Assembly (NCBI RefSeq): GCF_004762045.1
Contig: NZ_SJOM01000007.1
Location: 425,818 to 489,817 of the forward strand
Reading direction: 5' to 3'
From: Mycobacterium sp. DL99
GTDB lineage: Bacteria > Actinomycetota > Actinomycetes > Mycobacteriales > Mycobacteriaceae
DNA: 64,000 bases
Positions 33,502 to 43,720 of this stretch are shown in pieces. Below the pieces are notes generated by a model that saw nothing but the letters and a program-made list of their open reading frames with translations, was not told the origin of the DNA and did not search any database. Every line of letters starts with the position of its first letter. The first letter of the stretch is position 1. A program made the translations under genes and the position numbers.

Positions 33502-34925
33502 TGCAACTCGGAGATACGCGCGTTCATCCGTGGTGGTGGACACTGGGGCTCGTCCTGGTGCTCGCACTGATCGGCGGAACCACAGTCGCGTCGTTCACGG
33601 GCGCCTTTTCCGGCGGCGTCACCGTCACCTTGCGTGCCGACCGTGCCGGGCTCGTGCTCGCTCCCGGCAGCAGGGTCAAAATGCGCGGCATTGACGTTGG
33701 GAAGGTTGACACCATCAAACCCACCGTGGGTCAGGCCACGTTGAGACTTAGCCTCGACCGCAATACTGTGCGTTTCATTCCCGCGAATGTGCAGGCACGT
33801 ATTCGGGCCACCACGGTCTTCGGCGCCAAGTACGTCGACCTGATCGTCCCGACAGATGCTTCCTCCCAACGTATCTCGGACGGAGTGGTCGTTCGTGCGG
33901 TGAACGTGAGCACCGAAGTCAACACCGTCTTCGATAGTTTGATGCAGGTTCTACGTCGCGTTCAACCCGAAAAGCTCAACGCTGTGCTGACGACCCTGGC
34001 CGACGGCCTCCGCGGCCGAGGTGAGGAGATCGGGCAAGCGACATCGGATGCCGCCGACGTGTTGGCCGCACTCAATCCGCGCATGGATGTTCTGAGGGGT
34101 GACTTCACATCGCTGGCCGAAGCAGCCGACGTTTATGCCACGGCGGCTCCTGATCTGTTGGCCACACTATCCTCGGTGAGCACCACCAGCGCGACCATCA
34201 GCGGTCAGGCCGCTGATCTCACCGCAGCTCTGCTGGCCACCATCGGTCTGGCCCACAGTGGTCAGGACCTTCTCGAGCCGAACCGTGACAGCATTGTGCG
34301 CGCAATCAACGATCTGCGTCCGACCACGGCCCTGTTTGAGAAGTATCACCCGGAATACACCTGCACGCTGCAGGGTGCGGAATACCTCATCAGAGGAGGC
34401 GCGTATGACACCGCCGGGGGCACTGACGGACGCTCCACTATCGTGGATGTCGGACTGGGGTTTGCCCAGGATCCCTATCGCTATCCGCAGAACCTGCCCA
34501 AGATCAACGCTAAGGGGGGCCCGGACGGGAAGCCTGGCTGTGGCTCACTCCCTCGACCCGATTTGAACTTCCCGGTGCGGGCTCTTGTCACTGACACTGG
34601 CTACGGAACCGGATTGGATTGGCGCCCCAACCCCGGCATTGCCCACCCGTACGGGGTGAACTTCTTCCCGGTCACCAAGGCTGTCCCCGAACCACCACGG
34701 ATCTACGGCGCAGACAAACCGCCGGCCATCGGGCCGGTGCCCTACCCAGGTGCGCCGCCGTACGGTGCCCCGCTGTTTGGCCCCGACGGACAACCCCTTT
34801 GGGCCCCTCCGCCCCCCGGTGCGCCGCCGCCGCCGATACCCGGGGTGCCCAACCCGCCACCGCCATACGGCACCGGGCAGCCTCTTCCCGGCACGGCGCC
34901 CAGCTCTGAACCGGGGCAACCATGA
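33501..34925 (+). CDS. MceA protein
   Basis: 474 aa first subunit of the Mce lipid-uptake complex. An N-terminal membrane anchor follows HPWWWTLGLVLVLALIGG, then the MlaD/MCE domain (DRAGLVLAPGSRVKMRGIDVGKV), a long helical region that builds the periplasmic tunnel, and a Pro/Gly-rich tail from about residue 390. Start is ATG 33501; GTG 33492 or 33495 (GGAG 6 nt upstream of the latter) are alternatives. It is the first gene of the operon here, whereas mce operons usually begin with yrbEA. Overlaps mceB by 4 bp. Confidence 0.85.
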   Translation: MQLGDTRVHPWWWTLGLVLVLALIGGTTVASFTGAFSGGVTVTLRADRAGLVLAPGSRVKMRGIDVGKVDTIKPTVGQATLRLSLDRNTVRFIPANVQARIRATTVFGAKYVDLIVPTDASSQRISDGVVVRAVNVSTEVNTVFDSLMQVLRRVQPEKLNAVLTTLADGLRGRGEEIGQATSDAADVLAALNPRMDVLRGDFTSLAEAADVYATAAPDLLATLSSVSTTSATISGQAADLTAALLATIGLAHSGQDLLEPNRDSIVRAINDLRPTTALFEKYHPEYTCTLQGAEYLIRGGAYDTAGGTDGRSTIVDVGLGFAQDPYRYPQNLPKINAKGGPDGKPGCGSLPRPDLNFPVRALVTDTGYGTGLDWRPNPGIAHPYGVNFFPVTKAVPEPPRIYGADKPPAIGPVPYPGAPPYGAPLFGPDGQPLWAPPPPGAPPPPIPGVPNPPPPYGTGQPLPGTAPSSEPGQP

Positions 34926-35950
34926 AGGGCGCAATCCTTGGTCCTGCTTGGCGATTCGGCGCGTTCACTGCCGTATGTCTGGTGGCCGGATTCGCGGTAG
35001 TCGCGGTATTTGGACAGCTGCGGTTCGACCAGACGCGGATGTACCACGCTGAGTTTGCGAGTGTGACCGGCCTGGAGAAAGGCAACTTCGTGCGCATCGC
35101 CGGGGTAGAGGTCGGCAAGGTGGCCGACATCCGCATCAAGGACAACACGACGGCCGTGGTGACGTTCAGCGCCGAGGACGACGTGGCGTTAACCGAGGGG
35201 ACCCGCGCGGTCGTGCGTTACGAAAACCTCGTAGGAGGCCGTTATTTAACTCTTGAGGAGGGCGCAGGTGGCTCACGGCGCTTGCATGCCGGCGACACCA
35301 TTCCGCTGGACCGCACCGCTCCGGCACTGGACCTCGATGCGCTGATCGGCGGGTTCCGGCCGCTGTTTCGAGCGCTGAGCCCTGAGCATGTCAATGCTCT
35401 GACCGGTGAGTTAGTCGCCGCGTTGCAAGGGCAGGGCGGCACGATCGGGTCCTTCCTGCGCAATACCGCAACACTGACCAGGACCCTTGCCGATCGAGAC
35501 GAACTCATCGGGCAGGTGATCACCAATCTCAACACCGTTCTAGGTTCGGTGAGTGAGCAGAGCAAACTGTTCGACAAGGGCGTGGGGAACTTGTCCACGC
35601 TCGTCACGACGCTGGCTGACCACAAGGAAGACCTCAGCCGGGCACTAGCTTCCAGCGACGCCGCCGCGACCACGATCGCCGATCTGCTGACCCAGGCCAG
35701 GCCCGCCATTGGGAGCCTCACCCCGCAGCTCGATCGCACTGCGGGCATCGTCGTGGCCGACCATGACTACTTCACCAACATGCTAGCTACGCTGCCGGAG
35801 ACCTATCAGATACTCGCCCGGCAAGGCATGTACGGGGACTTTTTCAGCTTCTACACCTGCCAACTCGTCCTCAAAGTCAACGGCAAGGGCGGCCAACCGG
35901 TCTATGTGAGCGTCGCCAACCAGACCACGGGACGGTGCGCACCAAAGTGA
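34922..35950 (+). CDS. MceB protein
   Basis: 342 aa. A single N-terminal membrane helix (FGAFTAVCLVAGFAVVAVFG) is followed by the MCE domain (FASVTGLEKGNFVRIAGVEVGKV) and the MceB-type helical region ending in GMYGDFFSFYTCQLVLKVNGKGG, characteristic of this subunit. ATG overlaps the mceA stop. It functions as one of six distinct subunits of the periplasmic lipid channel. Confidence 0.9.
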   Translation: MKGAILGPAWRFGAFTAVCLVAGFAVVAVFGQLRFDQTRMYHAEFASVTGLEKGNFVRIAGVEVGKVADIRIKDNTTAVVTFSAEDDVALTEGTRAVVRYENLVGGRYLTLEEGAGGSRRLHAGDTIPLDRTAPALDLDALIGGFRPLFRALSPEHVNALTGELVAALQGQGGTIGSFLRNTATLTRTLADRDELIGQVITNLNTVLGSVSEQSKLFDKGVGNLSTLVTTLADHKEDLSRALASSDAAATTIADLLTQARPAIGSLTPQLDRTAGIVVADHDYFTNMLATLPETYQILARQGMYGDFFSFYTCQLVLKVNGKGGQPVYVSVANQTTGRCAPK

Positions 35951-37254
35951 AATCGATGACGGAACGCGATCCACGAGCCGTAGGTGCCGTCGGCTTGGCG
36001 GCGCTGCTGCTGGTGACCGTTGGTGCGCTGAACTACGACGACCTCGCGATATGGACTGACCGCCCTTACAGCGCCTACTTCACTGAAGCGAGCGGCTTGG
36101 CTCCGGGCTCGCCCGTGCAGATTGCTGGCTACCAGGTGGGCGAGGTGACAAGCGTTTCGCTGCAGCAGGGTCGCGTTGTCGTGGACTTCACCGTGAGCCG
36201 CGACATCCGCCTCGGTGAGCGCACCGAAGCGGTGATCAAGACCAAGACACTGCTGGGTTCGCGCATTCTTGCGGTTGCGCCTCGCGGCGATGGCGAACTC
36301 GTAGCGCCGATTCCCGCTGAACGGACCGCGCCGGCCTACGAGCTGCCGCAGGCACTCGGCGACGTTTCGGCGGCCATCAGTGGGTTGGACACCAGTCAGC
36401 TCAACGACTCCTTGGTCACGCTCTCTCAGGCGTTCGCAGACACACCCGCCGATGTCGCCGCTGCCGTCGATGGGGTCGCCCGTTTCTCTACGACCCTCGA
36501 CAAACGCGACGACGAGCTGCGCGGTCTGCTCGCCCACGCGAACTCGGTCACAGGGGTACTCGCCGAACGTAGCGACCAGATCGTCGGACTGGTTCACGGC
36601 ACCAACGCCCTGCTGAATCACCTGCAGACGCAGAGCGGCGCCATCGATCGAATCTCGAACGACATCACCGCGTTGTCACAACAGCTTTCCGGGTTCGTTG
36701 CCGACAACAAGGATCAGCTCAAGCCCGCTTTGGACAAACTCAACGGTGTGCTTGCGATGGTCGACAACAACAAGGACAACATGCGGAAATCGATCAAGCT
36801 CCTGAGCTCGTACGCATTAAGTCTTGGGGAGGCGGTCTCTGGTGGGCCCTTCTTCAAGGCATACGTCGCCAATCTCGTTCCGGGCCAGCTGATGCAACCG
36901 TTCATCGACGCGGCATTCTCCGACCTCGGCCTGGATCCCAACGTGTTGCTGCCCTCCCAGCTCAGCGATCCCCCGGTGGGGCAGCAGGCAACCCCGCCGC
37001 TGCCGATCCCATACCCACGGACCGGTCAAGGCGGCGAACCGAATCTCACCGTGCCGGACGCCATTACTGGGCACCTCGGTGACCCGAGATATCCCTATTC
37101 GCCGCCGGCACCGCAACCTCCTCCCGGCGGACCGCCGCCCGGCCCTCCAGCAGGCTATGACCCGGCAACACCAGATGGCACCGAACCGAAGCCGACGACC
37201 GTCGATCTCATTCCGCCGCCGCCCGGCCCACCTCAAGCGGGTGAGGCGCCATGA
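35947..37254 (+). CDS. MceC protein
   Basis: 435 aa. N-terminal anchor (AVGAVGLAALLLVTVGALN), MCE domain (TEASGLAPGSPVQIAGYQVGEV), helical barrel region, and a Pro-rich C-terminal tail of about 90 residues (PPGGPPPGPPAGYDP), the trait of MceC proteins. GTG 35947 overlaps the mceB stop (GTGA); GTG 35935 and ATG 35956 are in-frame alternatives. It sits fourth-from-last among the mce genes in ordinary order. Confidence 0.9.
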   Translation: MKSMTERDPRAVGAVGLAALLLVTVGALNYDDLAIWTDRPYSAYFTEASGLAPGSPVQIAGYQVGEVTSVSLQQGRVVVDFTVSRDIRLGERTEAVIKTKTLLGSRILAVAPRGDGELVAPIPAERTAPAYELPQALGDVSAAISGLDTSQLNDSLVTLSQAFADTPADVAAAVDGVARFSTTLDKRDDELRGLLAHANSVTGVLAERSDQIVGLVHGTNALLNHLQTQSGAIDRISNDITALSQQLSGFVADNKDQLKPALDKLNGVLAMVDNNKDNMRKSIKLLSSYALSLGEAVSGGPFFKAYVANLVPGQLMQPFIDAAFSDLGLDPNVLLPSQLSDPPVGQQATPPLPIPYPRTGQGGEPNLTVPDAITGHLGDPRYPYSPPAPQPPPGGPPPGPPAGYDPATPDGTEPKPTTVDLIPPPPGPPQAGEAP

Positions 37255-38693
37255 GTAAACCAACCCCCCGGTTCACACTCGCGACGACACTCGTCGTCGT
37301 GCTTATCGGAGGAATTCTGTACGCAAGCAATGTGTTTCACACGGTCCAACGCATCCACCTGACCGCGTACTTCGTCAATACTACCGGGCTCTATCCCGGC
37401 GATCAGGTGCGTATTCAGGGTGTGCCGGTCGGTGAAATCGACAGCATCACCGCCGGCCCCAACCATGTCGAGGTGAAGCTCTGGTATGACGCGCAGTACC
37501 CGGTACCGGCCGATGCCGGCGCGGCCCTCTTGTCCCCGGCCCTGGTCAGTGCACGCGTCATCCAACTCACCCCGCCCTACACCGACGGCGCGGTGATGGC
37601 GAACAACGCGGTGATTCCCCTTGACCGCACCGCCGTACCACTGGAGTGGGACGACATGCGCGCCCAGCTGCAGAAGCTGACCGACAGTCTGCAGCCCACT
37701 CAGCCAGGAGGAGTGTCTCCGTTGGGCTCGTTCATCAACACCGGAGCCGACAATCTACGCGGCCAAGGTGTCGCTGTCCGTGACGCTCTGACAAAGCTGT
37801 CACAGGCCACCTCGGCACTCGGCGATCACAGCGGTGATGTTTTTGGCACAGTCAGGCACCTCTCACTGCTGGTGGCGGCGCTGCGGTCCAGCCGCGACGT
37901 ACTGGGACAGCTCAACACCAATTTCGCCGCTGTCACATCACTGCTGTCCAATGACCCCAATGAAGTCGGAAACGCTGTGACAGCGTTGGATTCGGCGATC
38001 CACGATGTCTCGGCCTTCGTCGCGAACAACCGAGACACCCTAGGTACCTCGGTCGACAAACTCGCTGCTGTCACCACGTCAATCAACGAAAGCCTCGGCG
38101 ACATCAAGCAGCTTCTGCACGTCCTACCCAACTCCTTGGCGAATTTCACCAACACCTACTACCCGGCTACAGGTTCGGTGGCCGCCGTTAACGTGCTCAA
38201 CCAGTTCGCTAACCCGCTGCAATTCATCTGCGGCTCAATTCAGGCCGCCTCGCGAAAGAACTACGAACAATCCGCGAAGTTGTGCGCCCAATATATGGCA
38301 CCCATATTCAAAAACCGCCAATACAACTTCCCACCGTTCGGGACGACCGCCAGTCTAGCCAACCTACCGATTCCGATCCCACTTCCCTCCGCAATACCCA
38401 TCCCGTTCCCTCCCTACCTGCTGCCAATACTCACGGCCACGGCGGTCACCGTACCTATCCCTGTTGCAGGGGCTATGGCCCGTCCCAACGAAATCACGTA
38501 CAGCGAGGACCGACTGCGGCCCGACTACGTCCCGCCTCACCCCGCAACGGACCTCGCAGCAGTTCCTGAAGGCACCACCGCTCAGGACACGGCTAACTCC
38601 GCGCCAAGCACTCATGCTTCGTACCCGGGTGAGGTCACAACCAATGCCGACGAAGGTCTCGCCGGCATGATGAGCCCGGGTGGTGGAAGGTGA
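37251..38693 (+). CDS. MceD protein
   Basis: 480 aa. N-terminal anchor (LATTLVVVLIGGILYAS), MCE domain (VNTTGLYPGDQVRIQGVPVGEI), long helical part with NRDTLGTSVDKLAAVTTSINES, then YYPATGSVAAVNVLNQFANPLQFICG, the signature of MceD. A Pro/Ala-rich tail follows. ATG overlaps the mceC stop by 4 bp. Confidence 0.9.
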   Translation: MSKPTPRFTLATTLVVVLIGGILYASNVFHTVQRIHLTAYFVNTTGLYPGDQVRIQGVPVGEIDSITAGPNHVEVKLWYDAQYPVPADAGAALLSPALVSARVIQLTPPYTDGAVMANNAVIPLDRTAVPLEWDDMRAQLQKLTDSLQPTQPGGVSPLGSFINTGADNLRGQGVAVRDALTKLSQATSALGDHSGDVFGTVRHLSLLVAALRSSRDVLGQLNTNFAAVTSLLSNDPNEVGNAVTALDSAIHDVSAFVANNRDTLGTSVDKLAAVTTSINESLGDIKQLLHVLPNSLANFTNTYYPATGSVAAVNVLNQFANPLQFICGSIQAASRKNYEQSAKLCAQYMAPIFKNRQYNFPPFGTTASLANLPIPIPLPSAIPIPFPPYLLPILTATAVTVPIPVAGAMARPNEITYSEDRLRPDYVPPHPATDLAAVPEGTTAQDTANSAPSTHASYPGEVTTNADEGLAGMMSPGGGR

Positions 38694-39838
38694 TCCGCTA
38701 CAACAGAGTTTCCAAGCATCGGCGCGCATCCCTGGTGGCAGTCCTAGTGATGACGCTCGCGACTGGCTGCAGCTGGCGGGGTCTGAACTCGCTGCCATTG
38801 CCCGCCACCGCGGGCTACGGAACCGGATCCTTTGAGATACAGGCACAGATCCCGGATGTCTCAGGCCTGCAACCCAACTCACCCGTCCAAGTGGGTGACG
38901 TAATTGTCGGCTCGGTGGCTCAGGTGCAACGGCAGCGCTGGCATGCGCTCGTTACGATGCGCCTCGACGAGGATGTCGCACTGCCTGCCAACACGTCCGC
39001 GACAATAGGCCAAACCAGTCTGCTGGGTTCCCTGCACATTGAATTGGCAGCGCCGGCCGGAGTATCGCCGACCGGACGACTCGTAGACGGTGCAGTAATC
39101 CCGTTGTCGTCGGCGGGCGCCTATCCGACGACTGAACAAACGCTGGCCGCCCTGGCGATGCTGCTCAACGGCGGAGGCCTCGGACAGATCCAAGACATCA
39201 CCCGGGAGCTGGGCACGGCACTCAGCGGCACACGAGCCGACGACCTGCGCAACCTTCTCACCCAGATCGATCAGTTCATCGGCCACGTCAACAACCAGAC
39301 CGACGAAATCATTGACGCCAGCCAGGGCCTCAACAACGTTGCAGCGCAGTTCGCCGCTCAAAAGCCGGTGGTGGACCAAGCCCTGGCGACCATTCCGGAC
39401 GCGGTCGCCGTGATGAACGCCGAGCGGGAGCATCTGATCGACGCACTCCACCAGCTCGGCCGATTCGCTGCCATCGCCGGTGATGCGGCCGCAGCTACCA
39501 AGGAGGCGTTTGTCGCCGAACTGAACGACCTCAAGCCGGTCTTGGCGTCATTAGGAGACGCCGGACCCGCTCTGACTCGGTCAATGAGCATGTTGGCTAC
39601 CTTCCCATTCCCCAAAGAAACGCTCGGCAAATGGATGCGCGGTGACTACGCCAATCAGACGCAGATCATCGACCTGACCCTCAGCCGCCTGGACGCAGCG
39701 TTTCTTACCGGTACCCGTTTCGAAGGCAAATTGACCGAACTGGAAATGCAATGGGGCCGAACCATCGGACAGTTTCCCAGCCCCTACACCTACGGCAACC
39801 CGCTGGTCGTTCCCTATCGCACCGATCAAGGATCCTGA
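38690..39838 (+). CDS. MceE lipoprotein
   Basis: 382 aa. Signal peptide with lipobox LATGC (Cys at about residue 27), then CSWRGLNSLPLP, the conserved MceE/LprN start, and an MCE domain (VSGLQPNSPVQVGDVIVGSV). Unlike the other subunits it is anchored by lipid. The GTG start overlaps the mceD stop. The C-terminal half is the usual helical region. Confidence 0.9.
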   Translation: MIRYNRVSKHRRASLVAVLVMTLATGCSWRGLNSLPLPATAGYGTGSFEIQAQIPDVSGLQPNSPVQVGDVIVGSVAQVQRQRWHALVTMRLDEDVALPANTSATIGQTSLLGSLHIELAAPAGVSPTGRLVDGAVIPLSSAGAYPTTEQTLAALAMLLNGGGLGQIQDITRELGTALSGTRADDLRNLLTQIDQFIGHVNNQTDEIIDASQGLNNVAAQFAAQKPVVDQALATIPDAVAVMNAEREHLIDALHQLGRFAAIAGDAAAATKEAFVAELNDLKPVLASLGDAGPALTRSMSMLATFPFPKETLGKWMRGDYANQTQIIDLTLSRLDAAFLTGTRFEGKLTELEMQWGRTIGQFPSPYTYGNPLVVPYRTDQGS

Positions 39839-39839
39839 C

Positions 39840-41309
39840 ATGCGGCTGCAACGACACATCAAGCTTCAACTCGGAGTCTTTCTGGCAATCGCCGTGTCTG
39901 CCACCAGCATCCTCGCCGTCGGCTTCGGCAGACTCCCCGAGCTGTTGTTCGGTGCGGGTCACTACCGGGTAACCGTCGACCTCAACCAAAGCGGGGGCTT
40001 ATACCGACGGGCCAACGTGACCTACCGAGGCACGCCGGTGGGACGGGTTGACGACGTCACGCTGACCCCGAATGGAGTGCAGGCAATTTTGTCCCTGGAC
40101 AACGGAACCGACGTCCCCGCCAATGTCACCGCCGAAGTGCATAGCCAATCAGTCATCGGCGAACAGTTCGTCGCCCTAGTGCCCCGTGCCGACGCCGGGA
40201 CACGAGCGCTGCGGGGCGGCGACCGCATCACGGTCGAGCGCACCTCGACACCACCAGATATCGGAACCCTGCTGGACACCACGCATACCGCGCTGGCCGC
40301 TATCCCCGGCGACAACCTCACCTCGCTCATTGACGAAAGCTACACAGCTCTGGGTGGACTGAGCGCCGAATTCACCCGCATCGTAGATGGTTCGACGACT
40401 TTGGCGATCGACGCCAAGAACACACTGCCCGAACTCACCAATGCCATCGACAACTTCAAACCGCTGCTTGATACACAGACCCAGACCGCAGATGCCGTGA
40501 GTGCCTGGGCATCACACATGAGCACCATCACTGGTCAGTTGCAACAGCACAACGAGGCCGTGTCCTCACTACTGCGCAACACCGCGCCCTCCGCTGAGCA
40601 AACGCAGGCACTGTTCGACCGCGTCAAGCCCACCCTGCCGGTCCTCATGGCCAACCTGGTCAACGCCACGCACGTGGGCATCGTCTTCGCGCCTAACCTC
40701 GAACAACTACTAGTGCTCGTTCCGCAGGGAGTTCAAATCCTCGGTGGCGTCGGCATCGCTAACTATGCCACCAAACAACCCTTCAGAGGCGCCTACCAGC
40801 AACTGGCCACAAATTTGAATGTACCTCCACCCTGCAATACCGGATACTTACCGGCGACCCAGCGGCGCGCGACAGCTCTCGAAGACTATCCCGGCCGGAC
40901 ACCTGGCGACTTCTACTGCCGCATCCCCCAAGACTCGCCGTGGAATGTCCGTGGTGCACGCAACATCCCGTGCGAGACCAAGCCGTGGAAACGGGCACCC
41001 ACAGTGTGGATGTGTGAAAGCGACGAGGACTACGTACCGCTCAACGACGGGAACAACTGGAAGGGCGATCCCAACGCCACCTACACCGGGCAAGATGTAC
41101 CTCAACTTGCGCCAGGCACCCAGCTATCACCTGATGGCTTACCTCCCGCGACAGCACCGCCGACAGCGCTGGCCATCGCCGACTACAACCCGGCAGACGG
41201 TAGTTACATCGGACCCGACGGACTGCGCTACATCCAAGCCAATCTCGGAACCAATGGCGGCCCTAAGACATGGCAGGACATGCTCACGACAACAGTCGGA
41301 AAGCCATGA
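39840..41309 (+). CDS. MceF protein
   Basis: 489 aa. N-terminal anchor (LGVFLAIAVSATSILAVGFG), then the MCE domain (LNQSGGLYRRANVTYRGTPVGRV), the helical region, and a C-terminal part with Cys pairs (FYCRIPQDSPWNVRGARNIPCE, VWMCESDEDY). ATG lies 1 nt after the mceE stop. It is last of the six mce genes, followed 25 bp later by yrbEA. Confidence 0.9.
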   Translation: MRLQRHIKLQLGVFLAIAVSATSILAVGFGRLPELLFGAGHYRVTVDLNQSGGLYRRANVTYRGTPVGRVDDVTLTPNGVQAILSLDNGTDVPANVTAEVHSQSVIGEQFVALVPRADAGTRALRGGDRITVERTSTPPDIGTLLDTTHTALAAIPGDNLTSLIDESYTALGGLSAEFTRIVDGSTTLAIDAKNTLPELTNAIDNFKPLLDTQTQTADAVSAWASHMSTITGQLQQHNEAVSSLLRNTAPSAEQTQALFDRVKPTLPVLMANLVNATHVGIVFAPNLEQLLVLVPQGVQILGGVGIANYATKQPFRGAYQQLATNLNVPPPCNTGYLPATQRRATALEDYPGRTPGDFYCRIPQDSPWNVRGARNIPCETKPWKRAPTVWMCESDEDYVPLNDGNNWKGDPNATYTGQDVPQLAPGTQLSPDGLPPATAPPTALAIADYNPADGSYIGPDGLRYIQANLGTNGGPKTWQDMLTTTVGKP

Positions 41310-41334
41310 CAGCAAAGGATGTTGAGTAAAACCG

Positions 41335-42099
41335 ATGGGAACACCTGACCTCACTAAGCCGCTAGTAGGTATCGGTGGCTTCTTCATGATGGCCGCACAC
41401 ACACTTCGAGCCATTGCGGGTCGGCCGTTCGCCTGGAACGAGTTCGTCCGACAGGCCTGGTTCGTTGCACGCGTGTCGATCATGCCGACGCTGCTTCTCT
41501 CGATCCCTTTCACGGTGATGACCGTATTTATCCTGAACATCCTGCTCATGGAGGTGGGAGCTGCCGACCTCTCCGGGACCGGAGCAGCGCTCGGAGCGGT
41601 CACTCAGATCGGACCGGTGGTTACTGTTCTGGTGGTCGCTGGTGCCGGCGCCACCGCCATGTGCGCCGACCTCGGCGCGCGCACCATCCGCGACGAACTC
41701 GACGCCATGCGGGTCATGGGCATCGATCCCGTTGCCGCACTGGTTGTCCCGCGGGTCCTGGCGGCGACATTGGTGGCCGTACTCCTGTCGCCGCTGGTCA
41801 CCTGCGTCGGTCTGATCGGTGGGTTTGCCTTCTCGGTCTACTTCCAGAACGTTACCCCTGGAGCCTTCGTCTACGGACTCACTCTGCTTGTCGGTCTGCC
41901 CGAAGTCCTCATCGCGCTGATCAAAGCAGCACTGTTCGGTCTGGCAGCCGGTCTCATCGCCTGTTACCAAGGCATTTCGGTCGGCGGCGGTCCAGCAGGC
42001 GTCGGAAATGCCGTCAACGAGACCGTCGTCTTCTCGTTTGTCGCCCTGTTCTTCATCAACGTGGTCGCCACCGCCGTCGGCGTCAAGGCCACCGCATGA
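41335..42099 (+). CDS. YrbEA permease (MlaE family)
   Basis: 254 aa permease half of the Mce ABC-like importer, with about five membrane segments. The MlaE core GAGATAMCADLGARTIRDELDAMRVMGIDP, with the coupling EExDA-like motif (DELDAM), is intact. In known mycobacterial mce operons this gene is first; here it is seventh. ATG overlaps nothing upstream, but the gene is coupled to yrbEB by ATGA. The MceG ATPase is not in the window. Confidence 0.9.
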   Translation: MGTPDLTKPLVGIGGFFMMAAHTLRAIAGRPFAWNEFVRQAWFVARVSIMPTLLLSIPFTVMTVFILNILLMEVGAADLSGTGAALGAVTQIGPVVTVLVVAGAGATAMCADLGARTIRDELDAMRVMGIDPVAALVVPRVLAATLVAVLLSPLVTCVGLIGGFAFSVYFQNVTPGAFVYGLTLLVGLPEVLIALIKAALFGLAAGLIACYQGISVGGGPAGVGNAVNETVVFSFVALFFINVVATAVGVKATA

Positions 42100-42944
42100 C
42101 CGCGCCAAGCACACTATTTCCCAAAGTTCGTCGCCTCGGGGCACGAGTGACAGACGCGTGCACACACCTCGGAATGCAAACCGAGTTCCATGGTAAGACA
42201 ATCACTTCCACAACCGAAGTTCTACGCCGGTACCGCGGCGAACTAGTGCGATTGATCGCTCAAATGAGCTTGGGGACTGGCGCTCTGGCAGTCATCGGCG
42301 GCACAGTCGTGATCGTCGGCTTCCTCACGCTGTCGGCGGGCTCACTGATTGCGGTTCAGGGATACAACTCCTTGTCGAGCGTCGGCATCGAAGCCCTGAC
42401 CGGGTTCGCCTCGGCCTATCTCAACGTCCGGCTGATCGCACCACTGACCGCAGGAATCGGCCTCGCCGCCACCATCGGCGCCGGGGCCACAGCTCAGCTG
42501 GGAGCCATGCGCATCAACGAGGAAATCGACGCCCTCGAAGTCATCGGCATCCGCGCGGTCGCCTACCTGGCATCCGCCCGAGTCCTGGCTGGCGTTCTCG
42601 TTGTCGTCCCGCTCTATGCCGTCGCGGTCCTAATGTCGTTCCTGGCCGCCCGTGTCGGCACCACAACGATCTATGGGCAGTCGACCGGCGTCTACGACCA
42701 CTACTTTGACACCTTCCTCAACCCCCTCGACCTACTGTGGTCATGCCTCACGGCGGTGGCCATGGCGATCGTCATCATGCTCGTACACACCTACTACGGA
42801 TACACCGCCAGCGGCGGTCCCGCCGGAGTCGGAGAAGCTGTCGGCCGCGCTGTGCGAGCATCCCTGATCGCGGCCGTCCTGGTGACTTTGGTGGTCACGT
42901 TGACCGTATACGGCCAATCACCAGACCTGCATCTCTCCGGCTAG
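42096..42944 (+). CDS. YrbEB permease (MlaE family)
   Basis: 282 aa second permease. The conserved GAGATAQLGAMRINEEIDALEVIGIRAVAYL and the late HTYYGYTASGGPAGVGEAVGRAVR are typical YrbEB features. ATG 42096 overlaps the yrbEA stop. The longer open frame (from 41661) is a shadow of yrbEA. It completes the heterodimeric membrane core that would drive lipid import with MceG. Confidence 0.9.
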   Translation: MTAPSTLFPKVRRLGARVTDACTHLGMQTEFHGKTITSTTEVLRRYRGELVRLIAQMSLGTGALAVIGGTVVIVGFLTLSAGSLIAVQGYNSLSSVGIEALTGFASAYLNVRLIAPLTAGIGLAATIGAGATAQLGAMRINEEIDALEVIGIRAVAYLASARVLAGVLVVVPLYAVAVLMSFLAARVGTTTIYGQSTGVYDHYFDTFLNPLDLLWSCLTAVAMAIVIMLVHTYYGYTASGGPAGVGEAVGRAVRASLIAAVLVTLVVTLTVYGQSPDLHLSG

Positions 42945-43051
42945 GTGCGCCGTGCCCCTGTGAGTCGCTCGCAGCGAGTCGAGATATCCAAGCGAACAGT
43001 CACTTTCGCTCCCAAACGCGTACAGCGCAACCATCGAAAGGAGAATCAAGC

Positions 43052-43720
43052 ATGACAGTCGACGAGAACTCCAGCAACCAGACCTCGGACCTCATCGACG
43101 CCGATGACCCGCGGGCGGGCGCTGAATCGCCACACGACCACGGGCCCAGGCGCGACGAGAGAACTGACACATCGCCCTCGGCGGCGGTTCCAGGCGAGGT
43201 CGACGGCAAGCTCACACCGACCGCCGCCACCCCATCGCGCGCGTCCCTGTTTACTGCCGCAATATTGATGCTGGGAGTCCTGGTGATTCTCGGTGGCGTA
43301 GCCGGCTGGGGCAGCTATCGCGCTCACCAGTTGCATCAAAAAACGGCTGAGCGCACCCATTTCCTCGATGTCGCTCGCCAAGGCGCCCTCAACCTCACTA
43401 CCATCGACCACACCCGGATCGACGCGGACATCCAACGAATCCTCGACAGCTCTACAGGTAGCTTCCACGATGACTTCCAACGACGATCAGCACCGTTCGC
43501 TGAAGTCGTCAGGAAAGCGCAGTCTACGTCGCAGGGCACGATCGTCGACGCGGGCATCGAGTCGGCCGGCGATGGCTCGGCCCAGATACTGGTGGCGGTC
43601 GCGGTGAATACCACGAACGCCGCGAACCAAGACGATGGGCGGCGACAGTGGCGCATGCGAATCAGCGTCCAAGAGGCCGACGGCTCCGCCAAGGTCTCCA
43701 ACGTGGACTTCGTACCATGA
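43052..43720 (+). CDS. Mce-associated membrane protein
   Basis: 222 aa. A disordered acidic cytosolic N-terminus of about 65 residues, one membrane helix (LFTAAILMLGVLVILGGVAGW), and a periplasmic NTF2-like domain (TIDHTRIDADIQRILDSSTGSFHDDF), as in Mam/Mas proteins. ATG 43052 has GAAAGGAG 8 nt upstream; the longer frame overlaps yrbEB and was rejected. Mas proteins stabilise the Mce complex. Overlaps the next gene by 4 bp. Confidence 0.85.
   Translation: MTVDENSSNQTSDLIDADDPRAGAESPHDHGPRRDERTDTSPSAAVPGEVDGKLTPTAATPSRASLFTAAILMLGVLVILGGVAGWGSYRAHQLHQKTAERTHFLDVARQGALNLTTIDHTRIDADIQRILDSSTGSFHDDFQRRSAPFAEVVRKAQSTSQGTIVDAGIESAGDGSAQILVAVAVNTTNAANQDDGRRQWRMRISVQEADGSAKVSNVDFVP

Noticed and set aside
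41661..42095. N-terminal extension of yrbEB
   Set aside because: It overlaps yrbEA in another frame and is Arg-rich; the ATGA overlap at 42096 is the natural start.
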